From: SVFI01 sp964519385
GTDB lineage: Bacteria > Bacillota > Clostridia > Lachnospirales > Lachnospiraceae
Reading direction: 5' to 3'
DNA: 50,189 bases
NCBI GenBank assembly: GCA_964519385.1
Contig: CAZFLR010000012.1
Span: forward strand, 1 to 50,189
Part shown: piece after piece, positions 43,155-50,189 of the stretch
How positions within the stretch are numbered: the first letter of the stretch is position 1
Layout of the letters: each line of letters starts with the position of its first letter
Position numbers and translations under genes: made by a program
The notes under the pieces: generated by a model
Database searches by the model: none
Seen by the model: the letters and a program-made list of their open reading frames with translations, nothing else
What the model was told of the DNA's origin: nothing

Positions 43155-43157
43155 GTA

Positions 43158-43472
43158 CTATAACTCCTCCAGAATCTGTGCGGATATTTCCCTTACCAGT
43201 TCCATATCCTCTGTCTCATTAATCTGACGAATCTTGTCTTTGATCCTTTCAAAACGTTCTATCAGATGAAGCTTGCTTTCGTAAGAGAGCAATGTCCTGT
43301 CACAGCGTTTTAAAAGATCATGGATGCCCTGTCTGGAAATTCCGTAATCGTCTGCGAGCTCCGAAAGAGACATGTCATTAAAGACCGCATCTTCATAAAT
43401 CTGTCTCTGATGCTCTGTGAGAAGCTCACCGTAGAAATCATATAAAATTCCCTGCTCGACAATTTTTTCCAT
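43158..43472 (-). CDS. ylxM: YlxM-type putative regulator of the SRP genes
   Basis: This 104-residue protein is a UPF0122/YlxM helix-turn-helix protein: YDFYGELLTEHQR, DMSLSELADDYGISRQGIHDLLKRC with a clear HTH. It is suggested to influence signal recognition particle function and is always next to ffh. Its own promoter lies just upstream (43502-43530). ATG 43472 is preceded by AGGAGTCGGT. Confidence 0.95.
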   Translation of the reverse strand: MEKIVEQGILYDFYGELLTEHQRQIYEDAVFNDMSLSELADDYGISRQGIHDLLKRCDRTLLSYESKLHLIERFERIKDKIRQINETEDMELVREISAQILEEL

Positions 43473-43501
43473 ACCGACTCCTAATTTAACAAACCTTGGT
43501 T

Positions 43502-43530
43502 ATCATACCATTACAGCAAAAAGGTGTCAA
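43502..43530 (-). promoter_or_regulatory. strong predicted promoter of ylxM-ffh
   Basis: TTGACA (43530-43525), 17 bases, then TATGAT (43507-43502) preceded by TGG, on the minus strand. The -35 box lies inside the 3' arm of the terminator stem of the upstream gene. Confidence 0.75.
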
Positions 43531-43550
43531 GTATTTTTTCTTGACACCTT
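43521..43550 (-). terminator. terminator hairpin after the pseudo-hybrid kinase gene
   Basis: AAGGTGTCAAG pairs with CTTGACACCTT around an eight-base loop, followed by a short T run (TTTTT). It lies 29 bases after the 43580 stop and overlaps the ylxM promoter. Confidence 0.7.
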
Positions 43551-43579
43551 GAGTTTTTCTTTTTTATTTGCTTTTTTCG

Positions 43580-45148
43580 TTATTTTAGCACCCTGAATCC
43601 AAATTTTTCGTACTCATCTCTCGGTCCCATATTCTGAAGCTCCCGGATTAAAATATCCTTAAGCTGAATCTCATCATACGGAAGAATGAGGTGATAATCC
43701 ATTCCGTGCTCGAGTGCGGAAATCCTTTTGTCGCGGAGCGGATTCGCCGTAAATGCCACAATCGTGATATCATTCAAATCCTGTCTCTCCATCTCGCGAA
43801 TTTCCATCGTTGCCTCAAGTCCTGTCTTTCCCGGGAAGAACATCTTCATAAAGAGAACCTGGTAATAGCGGAATGGCGCGGCCAGAAGCATGTCGATTGC
43901 CTCCTGTCCGTCATCTGCCGTGTCCACCTCAAGACCCATCCGTTTCAGCATGTTGACCGTAATCTCCCTGCTGATTTCATCATCATCTGCAACCAGTGCC
44001 CGAAAGCCCGAAAAATCCCTGTCATTTATGCTGTCTCTCATATGCGAAACTATGAGATAATCCTTTTCTACTTCCTTGTCGGCCTTCTGAACCGGAATAC
44101 GAAGAAGTATCTCTGTATTCTCTTCCTCCGTCTCAAGCCTGAGTACACCATTCATATAGTCCGCCAGACGGAACGCGTATGTCATTCTGCTGTCCTGTCG
44201 GAGTTTTTCTGCCGTTCCGCGAACCTTGACTCTGAACAAAAGATCAAAAACCTCCGGTTCTTCCTCTGTCTCTTCCTGTATATCAAAATCAAGCTCGCCC
44301 GTGGCCGCGTGACCCGCATCATATAAAGCAGCCGAATCAAGCAAATTCACAAGCAGTTGTTTCAGGCGTACAGCATCTGAGAGAAAGACGCTGACCTTCG
44401 GACATATATTCTCCAGACGGACCACACGCTCAAAGTCATTTTCTTCTTCGTCAAGCATATGTTCAAGCTGTCCTAAAAGCTCGTCAGGTATCAATGCATC
44501 CTCCTGTTCAAACTCCTCCCCTTTTTCCATCACGGAGACAGTAAACATCTGAGAAACCATATCGTAATAACGGTCCAGTGCCCTGCGCGCCTTCGTCACC
44601 TGCTCACTGTCCACTTCTCCGTCTGCGCAAACAGCCTTGCCGAGCATTTGAATCGCCTCATAAACCGGAACACGGATTTCAGCATCCATCTGCTGCCAGA
44701 ACTGTTCTTTGGCGATGTTTGCCTGCTGTGCAGACAAAAGGCACTCTTTTTCCAGTCTGCTTCTCACCTGTTCTTTTTCATATTCCTCTGATATGTCTTC
44801 CACGCCCGCACATAAAAAAGCTTCTTCCCCGCACACAAAAGCACGCAGACGTTTTCTTCTTACAACATCCTCCTCACGTTCGGAAAACTCAACGACATAA
44901 TCATCTTCGTATGTAAGCACTTTTTTTATTTCATCCGACTGTATTTTCTGTAAAAATCTTGAGAAATCGTCCCCTGCATAGCACTGTTTATAATACCGGC
45001 TGCACCATTCGTCAAAATCTGCCACTTCTGTCCGGACATCCCCGCAAAGCATCCATCCGTTCTTTCCGTCCGGTTCCATGACTAAAATCCGCTCATATGT
45101 ATGTGCCAATACCGAAATCAGCACGTTTAATTCTCTTTCTCCCATCAT
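43580..45148 (-). CDS. degenerate hybrid histidine kinase lacking both phospho-acceptors
   Basis: This 522-residue protein has the layout of a hybrid histidine kinase: a PAS-like N-terminal part (about 15-120), DHp (about 140-210), ATPase-like region (about 240-355) and a receiver domain (about 393-510). The H-box reads QQMDAEIRVPV, with Ala156 where SHEIRTP has His. The N-box NLLDSAALY lacks the catalytic Asn and no G-box is left. The receiver reads LFMKMFFPGKTG, with Lys435 in place of the phospho-acceptor Asp; the conserved Lys is Leu489 (ILPYDE). The acidic ADDD and Thr remain. It cannot relay phosphate in the normal way and may be a scaffold. GGAGG is 7 nt before ATG 45148. Confidence 0.8.
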   Translation of the reverse strand: MMGERELNVLISVLAHTYERILVMEPDGKNGWMLCGDVRTEVADFDEWCSRYYKQCYAGDDFSRFLQKIQSDEIKKVLTYEDDYVVEFSEREEDVVRRKRLRAFVCGEEAFLCAGVEDISEEYEKEQVRSRLEKECLLSAQQANIAKEQFWQQMDAEIRVPVYEAIQMLGKAVCADGEVDSEQVTKARRALDRYYDMVSQMFTVSVMEKGEEFEQEDALIPDELLGQLEHMLDEEENDFERVVRLENICPKVSVFLSDAVRLKQLLVNLLDSAALYDAGHAATGELDFDIQEETEEEPEVFDLLFRVKVRGTAEKLRQDSRMTYAFRLADYMNGVLRLETEEENTEILLRIPVQKADKEVEKDYLIVSHMRDSINDRDFSGFRALVADDDEISREITVNMLKRMGLEVDTADDGQEAIDMLLAAPFRYYQVLFMKMFFPGKTGLEATMEIREMERQDLNDITIVAFTANPLRDKRISALEHGMDYHLILPYDEIQLKDILIRELQNMGPRDEYEKFGFRVLK

Positions 45149-45249
45149 ATCTGTACCTCCGTCACTGCTCCCTCACATTTTCCCACAATAGAATAATTTT
45201 CCTTTTATTGCACTTTTTTATAGTTTACCATGTATTCCGCAAAAAAGCT

Positions 45250-46125
45250 TTATATTTTTTCGGCAAATATGTTCTTATATCCTTCTCCATAGATTTCGGT
45301 TGCATTTGAAACAATCATAAACGCTTCCGGATCATGCTTCTTTACAATTTCTTCTACCTGAAGAGATTTTTTCTTATCCGCCACGCACATAATAATTTTC
45401 TTTTCCCTGCTTTTAAACGTTCCTGCCCCGTAGAGCCATGTCACTCCTACCTCCGCCTCGTGCAACAGCGAATCGGTCAGACAGTCAGCATTGTCACTGA
45501 TAATATAAATCAGTCTTGCCCCGTCCCTTCCGTACAGAACCGCATCCATCGTGTACATGGTGACAAGTGTTGCTATCGATGCATAAACAGCCGCCTCTAT
45601 GGTTCCGAATACAATACCTGCTGCAATAATGACCGCGGAATCAAAAAGCAAAAACAGACTACCGGTTTTTTTATGAGGAAACTTTTTCTTTACAATTTTG
45701 ATAATGATATCAATCCCGCCCGTAGTTGAGCCCGCCTTAAATACAATACCGATTCCTGTGCCTACCAGTACACCTCCGACAATCGCCGCCAGCATCCTGT
45801 CATCCGTGAGAGGTCCGATATACTCCATCCCGTTGACAAATGCAGAAATCAGACAGAGCGTATATACTGTTGAAAAAATAAATTTCCACCCAAACTTCCA
45901 CAGACCGAGAAGAATAATCGGAATATTCAGAAGCAGAATCAGGCTTCCTGTCTCCACACCCGTAAAACGGTTGAGCAAAATTGCAATTCCCGTTACACCT
46001 CCCGGTGCCAGGTCATTCGGATTGAGAAACAGTGCAATTCCTGCCGCGTAAACAATGGTGCCGATAAAAATCGTTGTATATTTTTTTAAGATCAACATAA
46101 GCTTTGTTTCTTTTCTTTGTTCCAT
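45250..46125 (-). CDS. YitT family (DUF161/DUF2179) membrane protein
   Basis: The protein has 291 residues from ATG 46125 (AGGAAG 7 nt upstream; a GTG two codons earlier is too near). It has about five or six membrane segments (about 14-190), with FLNPNDLAPGGVTGIAILL and KAGSTTGGIDI, which are YitT signatures, and a soluble DUF2179 domain at about 210-280 (THE VTWLYGAGTFKSREK-type core). The family is widespread in Firmicutes; transport of an unknown substrate is suspected. It lies downstream of the ilvA terminator and is probably a separate unit. Confidence 0.88.
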   Translation of the reverse strand: MEQRKETKLMLILKKYTTIFIGTIVYAAGIALFLNPNDLAPGGVTGIAILLNRFTGVETGSLILLLNIPIILLGLWKFGWKFIFSTVYTLCLISAFVNGMEYIGPLTDDRMLAAIVGGVLVGTGIGIVFKAGSTTGGIDIIIKIVKKKFPHKKTGSLFLLFDSAVIIAAGIVFGTIEAAVYASIATLVTMYTMDAVLYGRDGARLIYIISDNADCLTDSLLHEAEVGVTWLYGAGTFKSREKKIIMCVADKKKSLQVEEIVKKHDPEAFMIVSNATEIYGEGYKNIFAEKI

Positions 46126-46161
46126 TCTCACACTTCCTCTCCGTTAGCATGTCCGGCAACG

Positions 46162-46213
46162 AAAAAAATATGAGCCATTAAAATGTCTTATTACGTTCTC
46201 ATGGCTCATATTT
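46162..46213 (-). terminator. rho-independent terminator after ilvA
   Basis: AAATATGAGCCAT (46166-46178) pairs perfectly with ATGGCTCATATTT (46201-46213) over a 22-base loop, with a run of seven T residues on the minus strand. It follows the ilvA stop by about 10 bases. Confidence 0.85.
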
Positions 46214-46223
46214 CATGATTTTT

Positions 46224-47456
46224 TTAAATATTTGTTCTTACGACCTTCGGCTGATATCCCTTCGTGCTCAGAGCTTCCATAATCTTATGTTTATGCTCCG
46301 TGCCGAATGCTTCCAGCGTAATTCTGAGTTCTACTGCAGCACTTCGGTTGGTTGAGACAAACTGGTTATGTTCAAGCTTAATTACATTACCGTTTTCTTC
46401 TGCGATAATACCTGCAACGGTGGAAAGCTCACCCGGCTTATCCGGCAGCAATACGGAAACCGTAAAAATTCTGTCACGGAAAATAAGCCCCTGCTGTACC
46501 ACGGATGACATCGTGATAACGTCCATGTTTCCGCCGCTTAAGATGGAAACAACCTTTTTCCCTTTGACATTCAGATATTTGAGTGCTGCAACTGTAAGCA
46601 GTCCTGAATTTTCAACAATCATCTTATGATTCTCTACCATATCGAGAAAGGCTACCACAAGGTCTTCATCCGGAACAGTTATAATTCCGTCAATGTTTTC
46701 CTGAATATAAGGAAAAATCTTACTTCCCGGAGTCTTAACCGCTGTTCCGTCTGCGATGGTATTGACGTTCGGAAGTGTTGTCACCTTTCCCTCCTTGAGC
46801 GAAGATTCCATACAATTCGCTCCGGCCGGTTCTACTCCGATTACCTTAATCTTCGGGTTCAGCAGCTTTGCAAGCGTGGAAACACCTGTTGCAAGACCAC
46901 CGCCTCCGATTGGTACCAGTATATAGTCCACAAGAGGAAGCTCTTTTACAATCTCCATTGCAATGGAGCCCTGTCCCGTCGCAACTGCGAGGTCATCAAA
47001 TGGATGAATAAAGGTATATCCGTGCTCCTCTGCAAGCTCATAAGCCTTGGCGCACGCCTCGTCATATACGTTGCCGTACAGGACAACCTCCGCACCATAA
47101 CTCTTTGTCCGGTTCACCTTTATGAGAGGTGTGGTCGTCGGCATGACAATCACTGCCTTGGCTCCGTAGCATTTTGCTGCATAAGCGACTCCCTGCGCGT
47201 GATTTCCGGCGGAGGCCGTAATGATTCCTCTCTCTCTTTCTTCCTGCGACAATGTGCTCATCTTATAATAAGCACCACGAACCTTGTAGGCTCCGGTAAA
47301 CTGCATATTTTCAGGTTTCAGATAAACCTTGTTTGCAGTCTGCATGCTTAAATATTCACTGTAAATAAGCTCTGTCGGCTGCGTGGCCTCTTTTACCTTC
47401 TCCGAAGCTTCCTCAAATTTTTCAAGAGTCAGCATTTTTTCATCCTTCTCGCTCAT
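46224..47456 (-). CDS. ilvA: threonine ammonia-lyase (threonine dehydratase)
   Basis: The protein has 410 residues from ATG 47456; a TTG two codons earlier is less likely. The PLP-binding Lys is in FTGAYKVRGA. The glycine-rich phosphate loop is SAGNHAQG and another is VPIGGGGLATG. An ACT domain lies at the C-terminus from about 325 (VLLPDKPGELSTVAGII). One ACT domain and this length fit the short IlvA/TdcB class, which deaminates threonine to 2-oxobutyrate. It is in an operon behind ftsY, an unusual place; no ilv or thr genes are in the window. Confidence 0.95.
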   Translation of the reverse strand: MSEKDEKMLTLEKFEEASEKVKEATQPTELIYSEYLSMQTANKVYLKPENMQFTGAYKVRGAYYKMSTLSQEERERGIITASAGNHAQGVAYAAKCYGAKAVIVMPTTTPLIKVNRTKSYGAEVVLYGNVYDEACAKAYELAEEHGYTFIHPFDDLAVATGQGSIAMEIVKELPLVDYILVPIGGGGLATGVSTLAKLLNPKIKVIGVEPAGANCMESSLKEGKVTTLPNVNTIADGTAVKTPGSKIFPYIQENIDGIITVPDEDLVVAFLDMVENHKMIVENSGLLTVAALKYLNVKGKKVVSILSGGNMDVITMSSVVQQGLIFRDRIFTVSVLLPDKPGELSTVAGIIAEENGNVIKLEHNQFVSTNRSAAVELRITLEAFGTEHKHKIMEALSTKGYQPKVVRTNI

Positions 47457-47458
47457 AA

Positions 47459-48400
47459 TCAACCTTCTTTCATCTCTATGTCAAACAGTGCATTTACAAA
47501 CTCTTCTGAATCAAATTTCTGTAAATCCTCAATCGTCTCACCAACTCCGATGTACTTGACCGGAACCTTCAGCTCCGACTGGATTGCGACCGCGATTCCG
47601 CCCTTTGCCGTTCCGTCCATCTTCGTCAATATAATTCCGGTAAGCTCTGCCACTTCACCGAATTCTCTTGCCTGTGCCAGCGCGTTCTGACCTGTTGTAC
47701 CGTCAAGTACCACAAGATTCTCCCTGTGCGCATCCGGAAACTCTTTATCAATGATACGATTAATCTTTTTTAACTCTTCCATCAGGTTTTTCTTATTGTG
47801 AAGCCGGCCGGCGGTATCACACAAAAGCACATCTGCCTTTCTTGCTTTTGCCGCACTGACCGCATCGAAGATGACACTCGCCGGGTCCGCATTCTCTGCC
47901 CCCGCGATAATATCCACCCCGGCTCTGTGAGCCCACTCCTCAAGCTGCTCTACCGCCGCTGCGCGGAATGTATCCGCCGCTGCAAGTATAACCTTGCGGT
48001 TTTGATCCTTCAACTTGCCTGCAAGCTTGCCGACACTTGTCGTCTTGCCGACACCATTGACACCGATGACCAAAACAACCGACTGTCTGTGTTCAAACTC
48101 ATAGGCCGTCTCTCCGACCTGCATCTGTTCTTTGATACTTTCTATCAGCAACTGCTTACAGTCGGAAGGCTCCTTGATATGCTGCTGTTTCACCTGCTCC
48201 TTCAGACGTTCAATAATCTCATTGGTTGCCTTTACGCCGATATCTCCCATAATCAGGATTTCTTCCAGTTCTTCATAAAACTCGTCATCAATATTGGAAA
48301 ATCCGCTGAAAACCGAATCTATTCCGCTGACGATATTTTTTCTGGTCTTGGTAAGTCCTTCCTTTAATCGGGCAAAAAAGCCTTTTTTCTCTTCACTCAT
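47459..48400 (-). CDS. ftsY: signal recognition particle receptor FtsY
   Basis: This 313-residue protein has a short acidic/amphipathic N-terminus (no long A domain, as in Gram-positives) and the NG domain: GVNGVGKTTSVGKL, DTAGRLHNKKNL, and TKMDGTAKGG. It docks the SRP-ribosome complex at the membrane, forming a complementary GTPase with Ffh. It lies 22 nt after smc, the normal order, and ends 2 nt before the ilvA start codon. ATG 48400 is preceded by an AACGGGAG-type site. Confidence 0.97.
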   Translation of the reverse strand: MSEEKKGFFARLKEGLTKTRKNIVSGIDSVFSGFSNIDDEFYEELEEILIMGDIGVKATNEIIERLKEQVKQQHIKEPSDCKQLLIESIKEQMQVGETAYEFEHRQSVVLVIGVNGVGKTTSVGKLAGKLKDQNRKVILAAADTFRAAAVEQLEEWAHRAGVDIIAGAENADPASVIFDAVSAAKARKADVLLCDTAGRLHNKKNLMEELKKINRIIDKEFPDAHRENLVVLDGTTGQNALAQAREFGEVAELTGIILTKMDGTAKGGIAVAIQSELKVPVKYIGVGETIEDLQKFDSEEFVNALFDIEMKEG

Positions 48401-48422
48401 GAAATCACTCCCGTTTTCCGTT

Positions 48423-50189
48423 CTATTCTGTCAGTTCCTTCTCTATCAAATTCACGCTGACCAGAGTTGAGACACCCTTTTCCTGCATCGTAATACCGTA
48501 AAGTCTGTCTGCTCTCTCCATTGTACCACGTCTGTGCGTAATTACAATAAACTGCGTGTGCTTTGTGAGTTTATGTAAGTATTTTGCAAACCGGCCGACA
48601 TTTGAATCATCAAGTGCCGCCTCAATTTCATCAAGAAGACAGAACGGTGACGGCTTCAAATTCTGAATTGCAAACAAAAGTGCAATGGCGGTCAATGCCT
48701 TCTCCCCTCCGGAAAGCTGCATCATATTCTGAAGCTTTTTACCCGGTGGCTGGGCAATGATTCTGATTCCCGCCTCCAGAACATCTTCATCCTCCATCAG
48801 TTCCAGCGTACCGTGTCCTCCCCCGAACATTTCCTTAAATACCTTGTCAAACTCACTGCTGATTTGTTCAAACTTGTCATTAAACTGCCTGCGCATCGCC
48901 GTGTCCAGCTCCGTGATGATGTCCTGTAATGTTTTTTCTGCCTTTACCAAATCGTCATGCTGATTTGTCAGGAAAGAATATCTTTCCATCAGCACCTTAT
49001 AATCTTCAATGGCGTTGACATTGACATCGCCAAGCTTTTTGATATCATCCCTGATTGCAACAATCTGTTTTTTCATGCCTGCAAGGTCGGTCATCTCCGG
49101 ATTGCGAAGCTTAGCCGCCACGGAAAGTGTGATTTCATACTCATCCCACATATAATTAATCTGTGATTCAAGCGACTCCTGCAGCCGTTCTCTCTGCGCA
49201 TTCAGTCGGAAAACTTCCTTGTCGAGAAGCTGAATACGGTCGGAAAGCGTTTCTCTCTCCGTAAAGAAATTCTTCTGTTTTTCTGTCAGTTCCTGCTTCT
49301 TTTCCGTGTCACGTTTGAGTTTCTCTTGATTCTCATCCTGCGAAGTATAGGAAGCCTCGATTGTCTTTTCGAGCTGCGCAATATTTTCCTTCTTATGCTC
49401 CACTTCTTCCTTGGAAATATTCATATTTTCCAGAATCTCATCCAGCTCTGCCGTAATTCTTCCTATTTCCGTGTTAACACGATCCACATTCTGCTGGATA
49501 AAGTCCTGCTTCTGAAGAACCTTTTCCACTTCCGTGTTCATCTGCGTACATGCATCCGACTGTGCTGCTTCTGATATACGGAGCTGTTCCAAATCCGTCT
49601 GCATCTGCAGAATCTGTTCCTGAATGTTTTTCTCCATCTCCTCGGAACGCTTCAGCTCGTCCGCATTTCTCTGCTTTTCTTCCTGAATCTGATAAATCTG
49701 CGATTCAATCTCCGTCTGTTCTTCCTTCAGCTTCTCAAAGTCCTTGCCGGTTTCATTCTTTTTCTCCTGCGCCTGCATCACATTCAGACGCGCTGTATTC
49801 TGTTCAATAAATTTTGCCTGTAAGGTCGCCTTAACCTGTTCAAGCTCCTGACGCACCTTTAAACGTTCCGACTTCGTCTTCTCTATTTCATCCAGCAGCT
49901 CATCCACTCTTTTAAGGAACTGCTTGACCTTTTTCTCCAGCTCATCCATCTCTCTTCTTCGTCCGAGAAGATTACTTGCATTTCTGAATGCGCCTCCGCT
50001 GATGGCTCCTCCCGGAACAAGAAGCTCGCCTTCTAATGTTACCATACGGATACCATAATCATATTTTCTGGCAATTTTTACCGCATGATCTACATGGTCT
50101 ACCACCACGATACGGCCAAGCATTGCTTTTGAGACATTCCGGTATTTTTTATCCGTAGAAACAAGATCGCATGCCATACCGATAACTCC
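48423..50189 (-). CDS. smc: chromosome segregation ATPase SMC, 5' part beyond right edge
   Basis: The C-terminal part (588 codons) of SMC is present; the frame is open through the right edge, so the N-terminal head, first coiled coil and part of the hinge are missing. The visible part starts in the hinge (VVVDHVDHAVKIARKYDYG and GGAISGGAF), then a long coiled coil of Glu/Lys/Gln-rich heptads (about 70-440), and the C-terminal ABC head: LSGGEKALTAIALLF signature and CLLDEIEAALDD Walker B/D-loop. SMC forms the condensin complex with ScpA/B. It is the first seen gene of the smc-ftsY-ilvA unit. Confidence 0.97.
   Translation of the reverse strand, partial: GVIGMACDLVSTDKKYRNVSKAMLGRIVVVDHVDHAVKIARKYDYGIRMVTLEGELLVPGGAISGGAFRNASNLLGRRREMDELEKKVKQFLKRVDELLDEIEKTKSERLKVRQELEQVKATLQAKFIEQNTARLNVMQAQEKKNETGKDFEKLKEEQTEIESQIYQIQEEKQRNADELKRSEEMEKNIQEQILQMQTDLEQLRISEAAQSDACTQMNTEVEKVLQKQDFIQQNVDRVNTEIGRITAELDEILENMNISKEEVEHKKENIAQLEKTIEASYTSQDENQEKLKRDTEKKQELTEKQKNFFTERETLSDRIQLLDKEVFRLNAQRERLQESLESQINYMWDEYEITLSVAAKLRNPEMTDLAGMKKQIVAIRDDIKKLGDVNVNAIEDYKVLMERYSFLTNQHDDLVKAEKTLQDIITELDTAMRRQFNDKFEQISSEFDKVFKEMFGGGHGTLELMEDEDVLEAGIRIIAQPPGKKLQNMMQLSGGEKALTAIALLFAIQNLKPSPFCLLDEIEAALDDSNVGRFAKYLHKLTKHTQFIVITHRRGTMERADRLYGITMQEKGVSTLVSVNLIEKELTE

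Noticed and set aside
46626..47351. plus-strand open frame of 241 codons across ilvA
   Set aside because: Antisense shadow of a conserved enzyme with intact PLP and ACT motifs.
47457..48422. T-box or other riboswitch controlling ilvA
   Set aside because: ilvA follows ftsY by only 2 bases, so there is no leader; I saw no T-box-like sequence upstream.
1..50189. CRISPR arrays, tRNA/rRNA genes, insertion sequences
   Set aside because: No regular spaced repeats, no tRNA or rRNA signatures and no transposase frames were found on reading both strands.

Overview
The window looks like the chromosome of a low-to-moderate GC Gram-positive bacterium of class Clostridia, most likely a Lachnospiraceae-type gut anaerobe. 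This rests on strong AGGAGG-type ribosome binding sites, the order smc-ftsY and ylxM-ffh-rpsP-khpA-rimM-trmD...rplS...lepB-rbgA-lepB-rnhB, and families common there (divergent PRPP synthetase, YitT protein, Ig-like secreted protein). Almost everything lies on the minus strand. The exceptions are a small XRE regulator and the PRPP synthetase gene. I saw no tRNA, rRNA, CRISPR array, transposase or integrase.

Region 1 (1-18,770) is the unusual part: a minus-strand phospho-signalling island read from a well-formed promoter at 18,426-18,454 with a divergent XRE-type regulator next to it. In transcription order it encodes a PP2C phosphatase, an FHA protein, a VWA-TM-FHA protein, a second PP2C phosphatase, two more FHA proteins, a receptor Ser/Thr kinase with an ectodomain resembling an ABC solute-binding protein, a secreted Ig-like protein, a likely pseudokinase with PASTA-like ectodomain, a PASTA receptor kinase, a soluble kinase, a kinase with a vestigial duplicated N-lobe, a membrane FHA protein, and a membrane protein cut by the left edge. 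The kinases and three FHA proteins start with short Cys pairs that look like zinc ribbons. The set has writers (kinases), erasers (PP2C) and readers (FHA) of phospho-threonine plus several extracellular sensing modules. The effector is not identifiable in the window and may lie beyond the left edge.

Region 2 (18,970-23,631) has an orphan GHKL sensor kinase, a small unknown protein, gpsA, plsY and der. Region 3 (23,814-29,633) has the divergent PRPP synthetase, an OmpR/PhoR-type two-component system, pgeF and yraN. Region 4 (29,668-36,416) is a tightly coupled operon: a GT-C-like membrane protein, two signal peptidases flanking rbgA, rnhB, and FliK-like and FlhB-like orphan genes. Region 5 (36,518-43,472) is the translation and SRP cluster with an ABC-2/CPBP exporter inserted between trmD and rplS. 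Region 6 (43,580-50,189) has a hybrid histidine kinase lacking both phospho-acceptor residues, a YitT-family protein, threonine ammonia-lyase, ftsY and the 3' part of smc.

Starts were adjusted to the best Shine-Dalgarno spacing where the longest open frame was not the best choice. No gene-free stretch exceeds about 200 bases.
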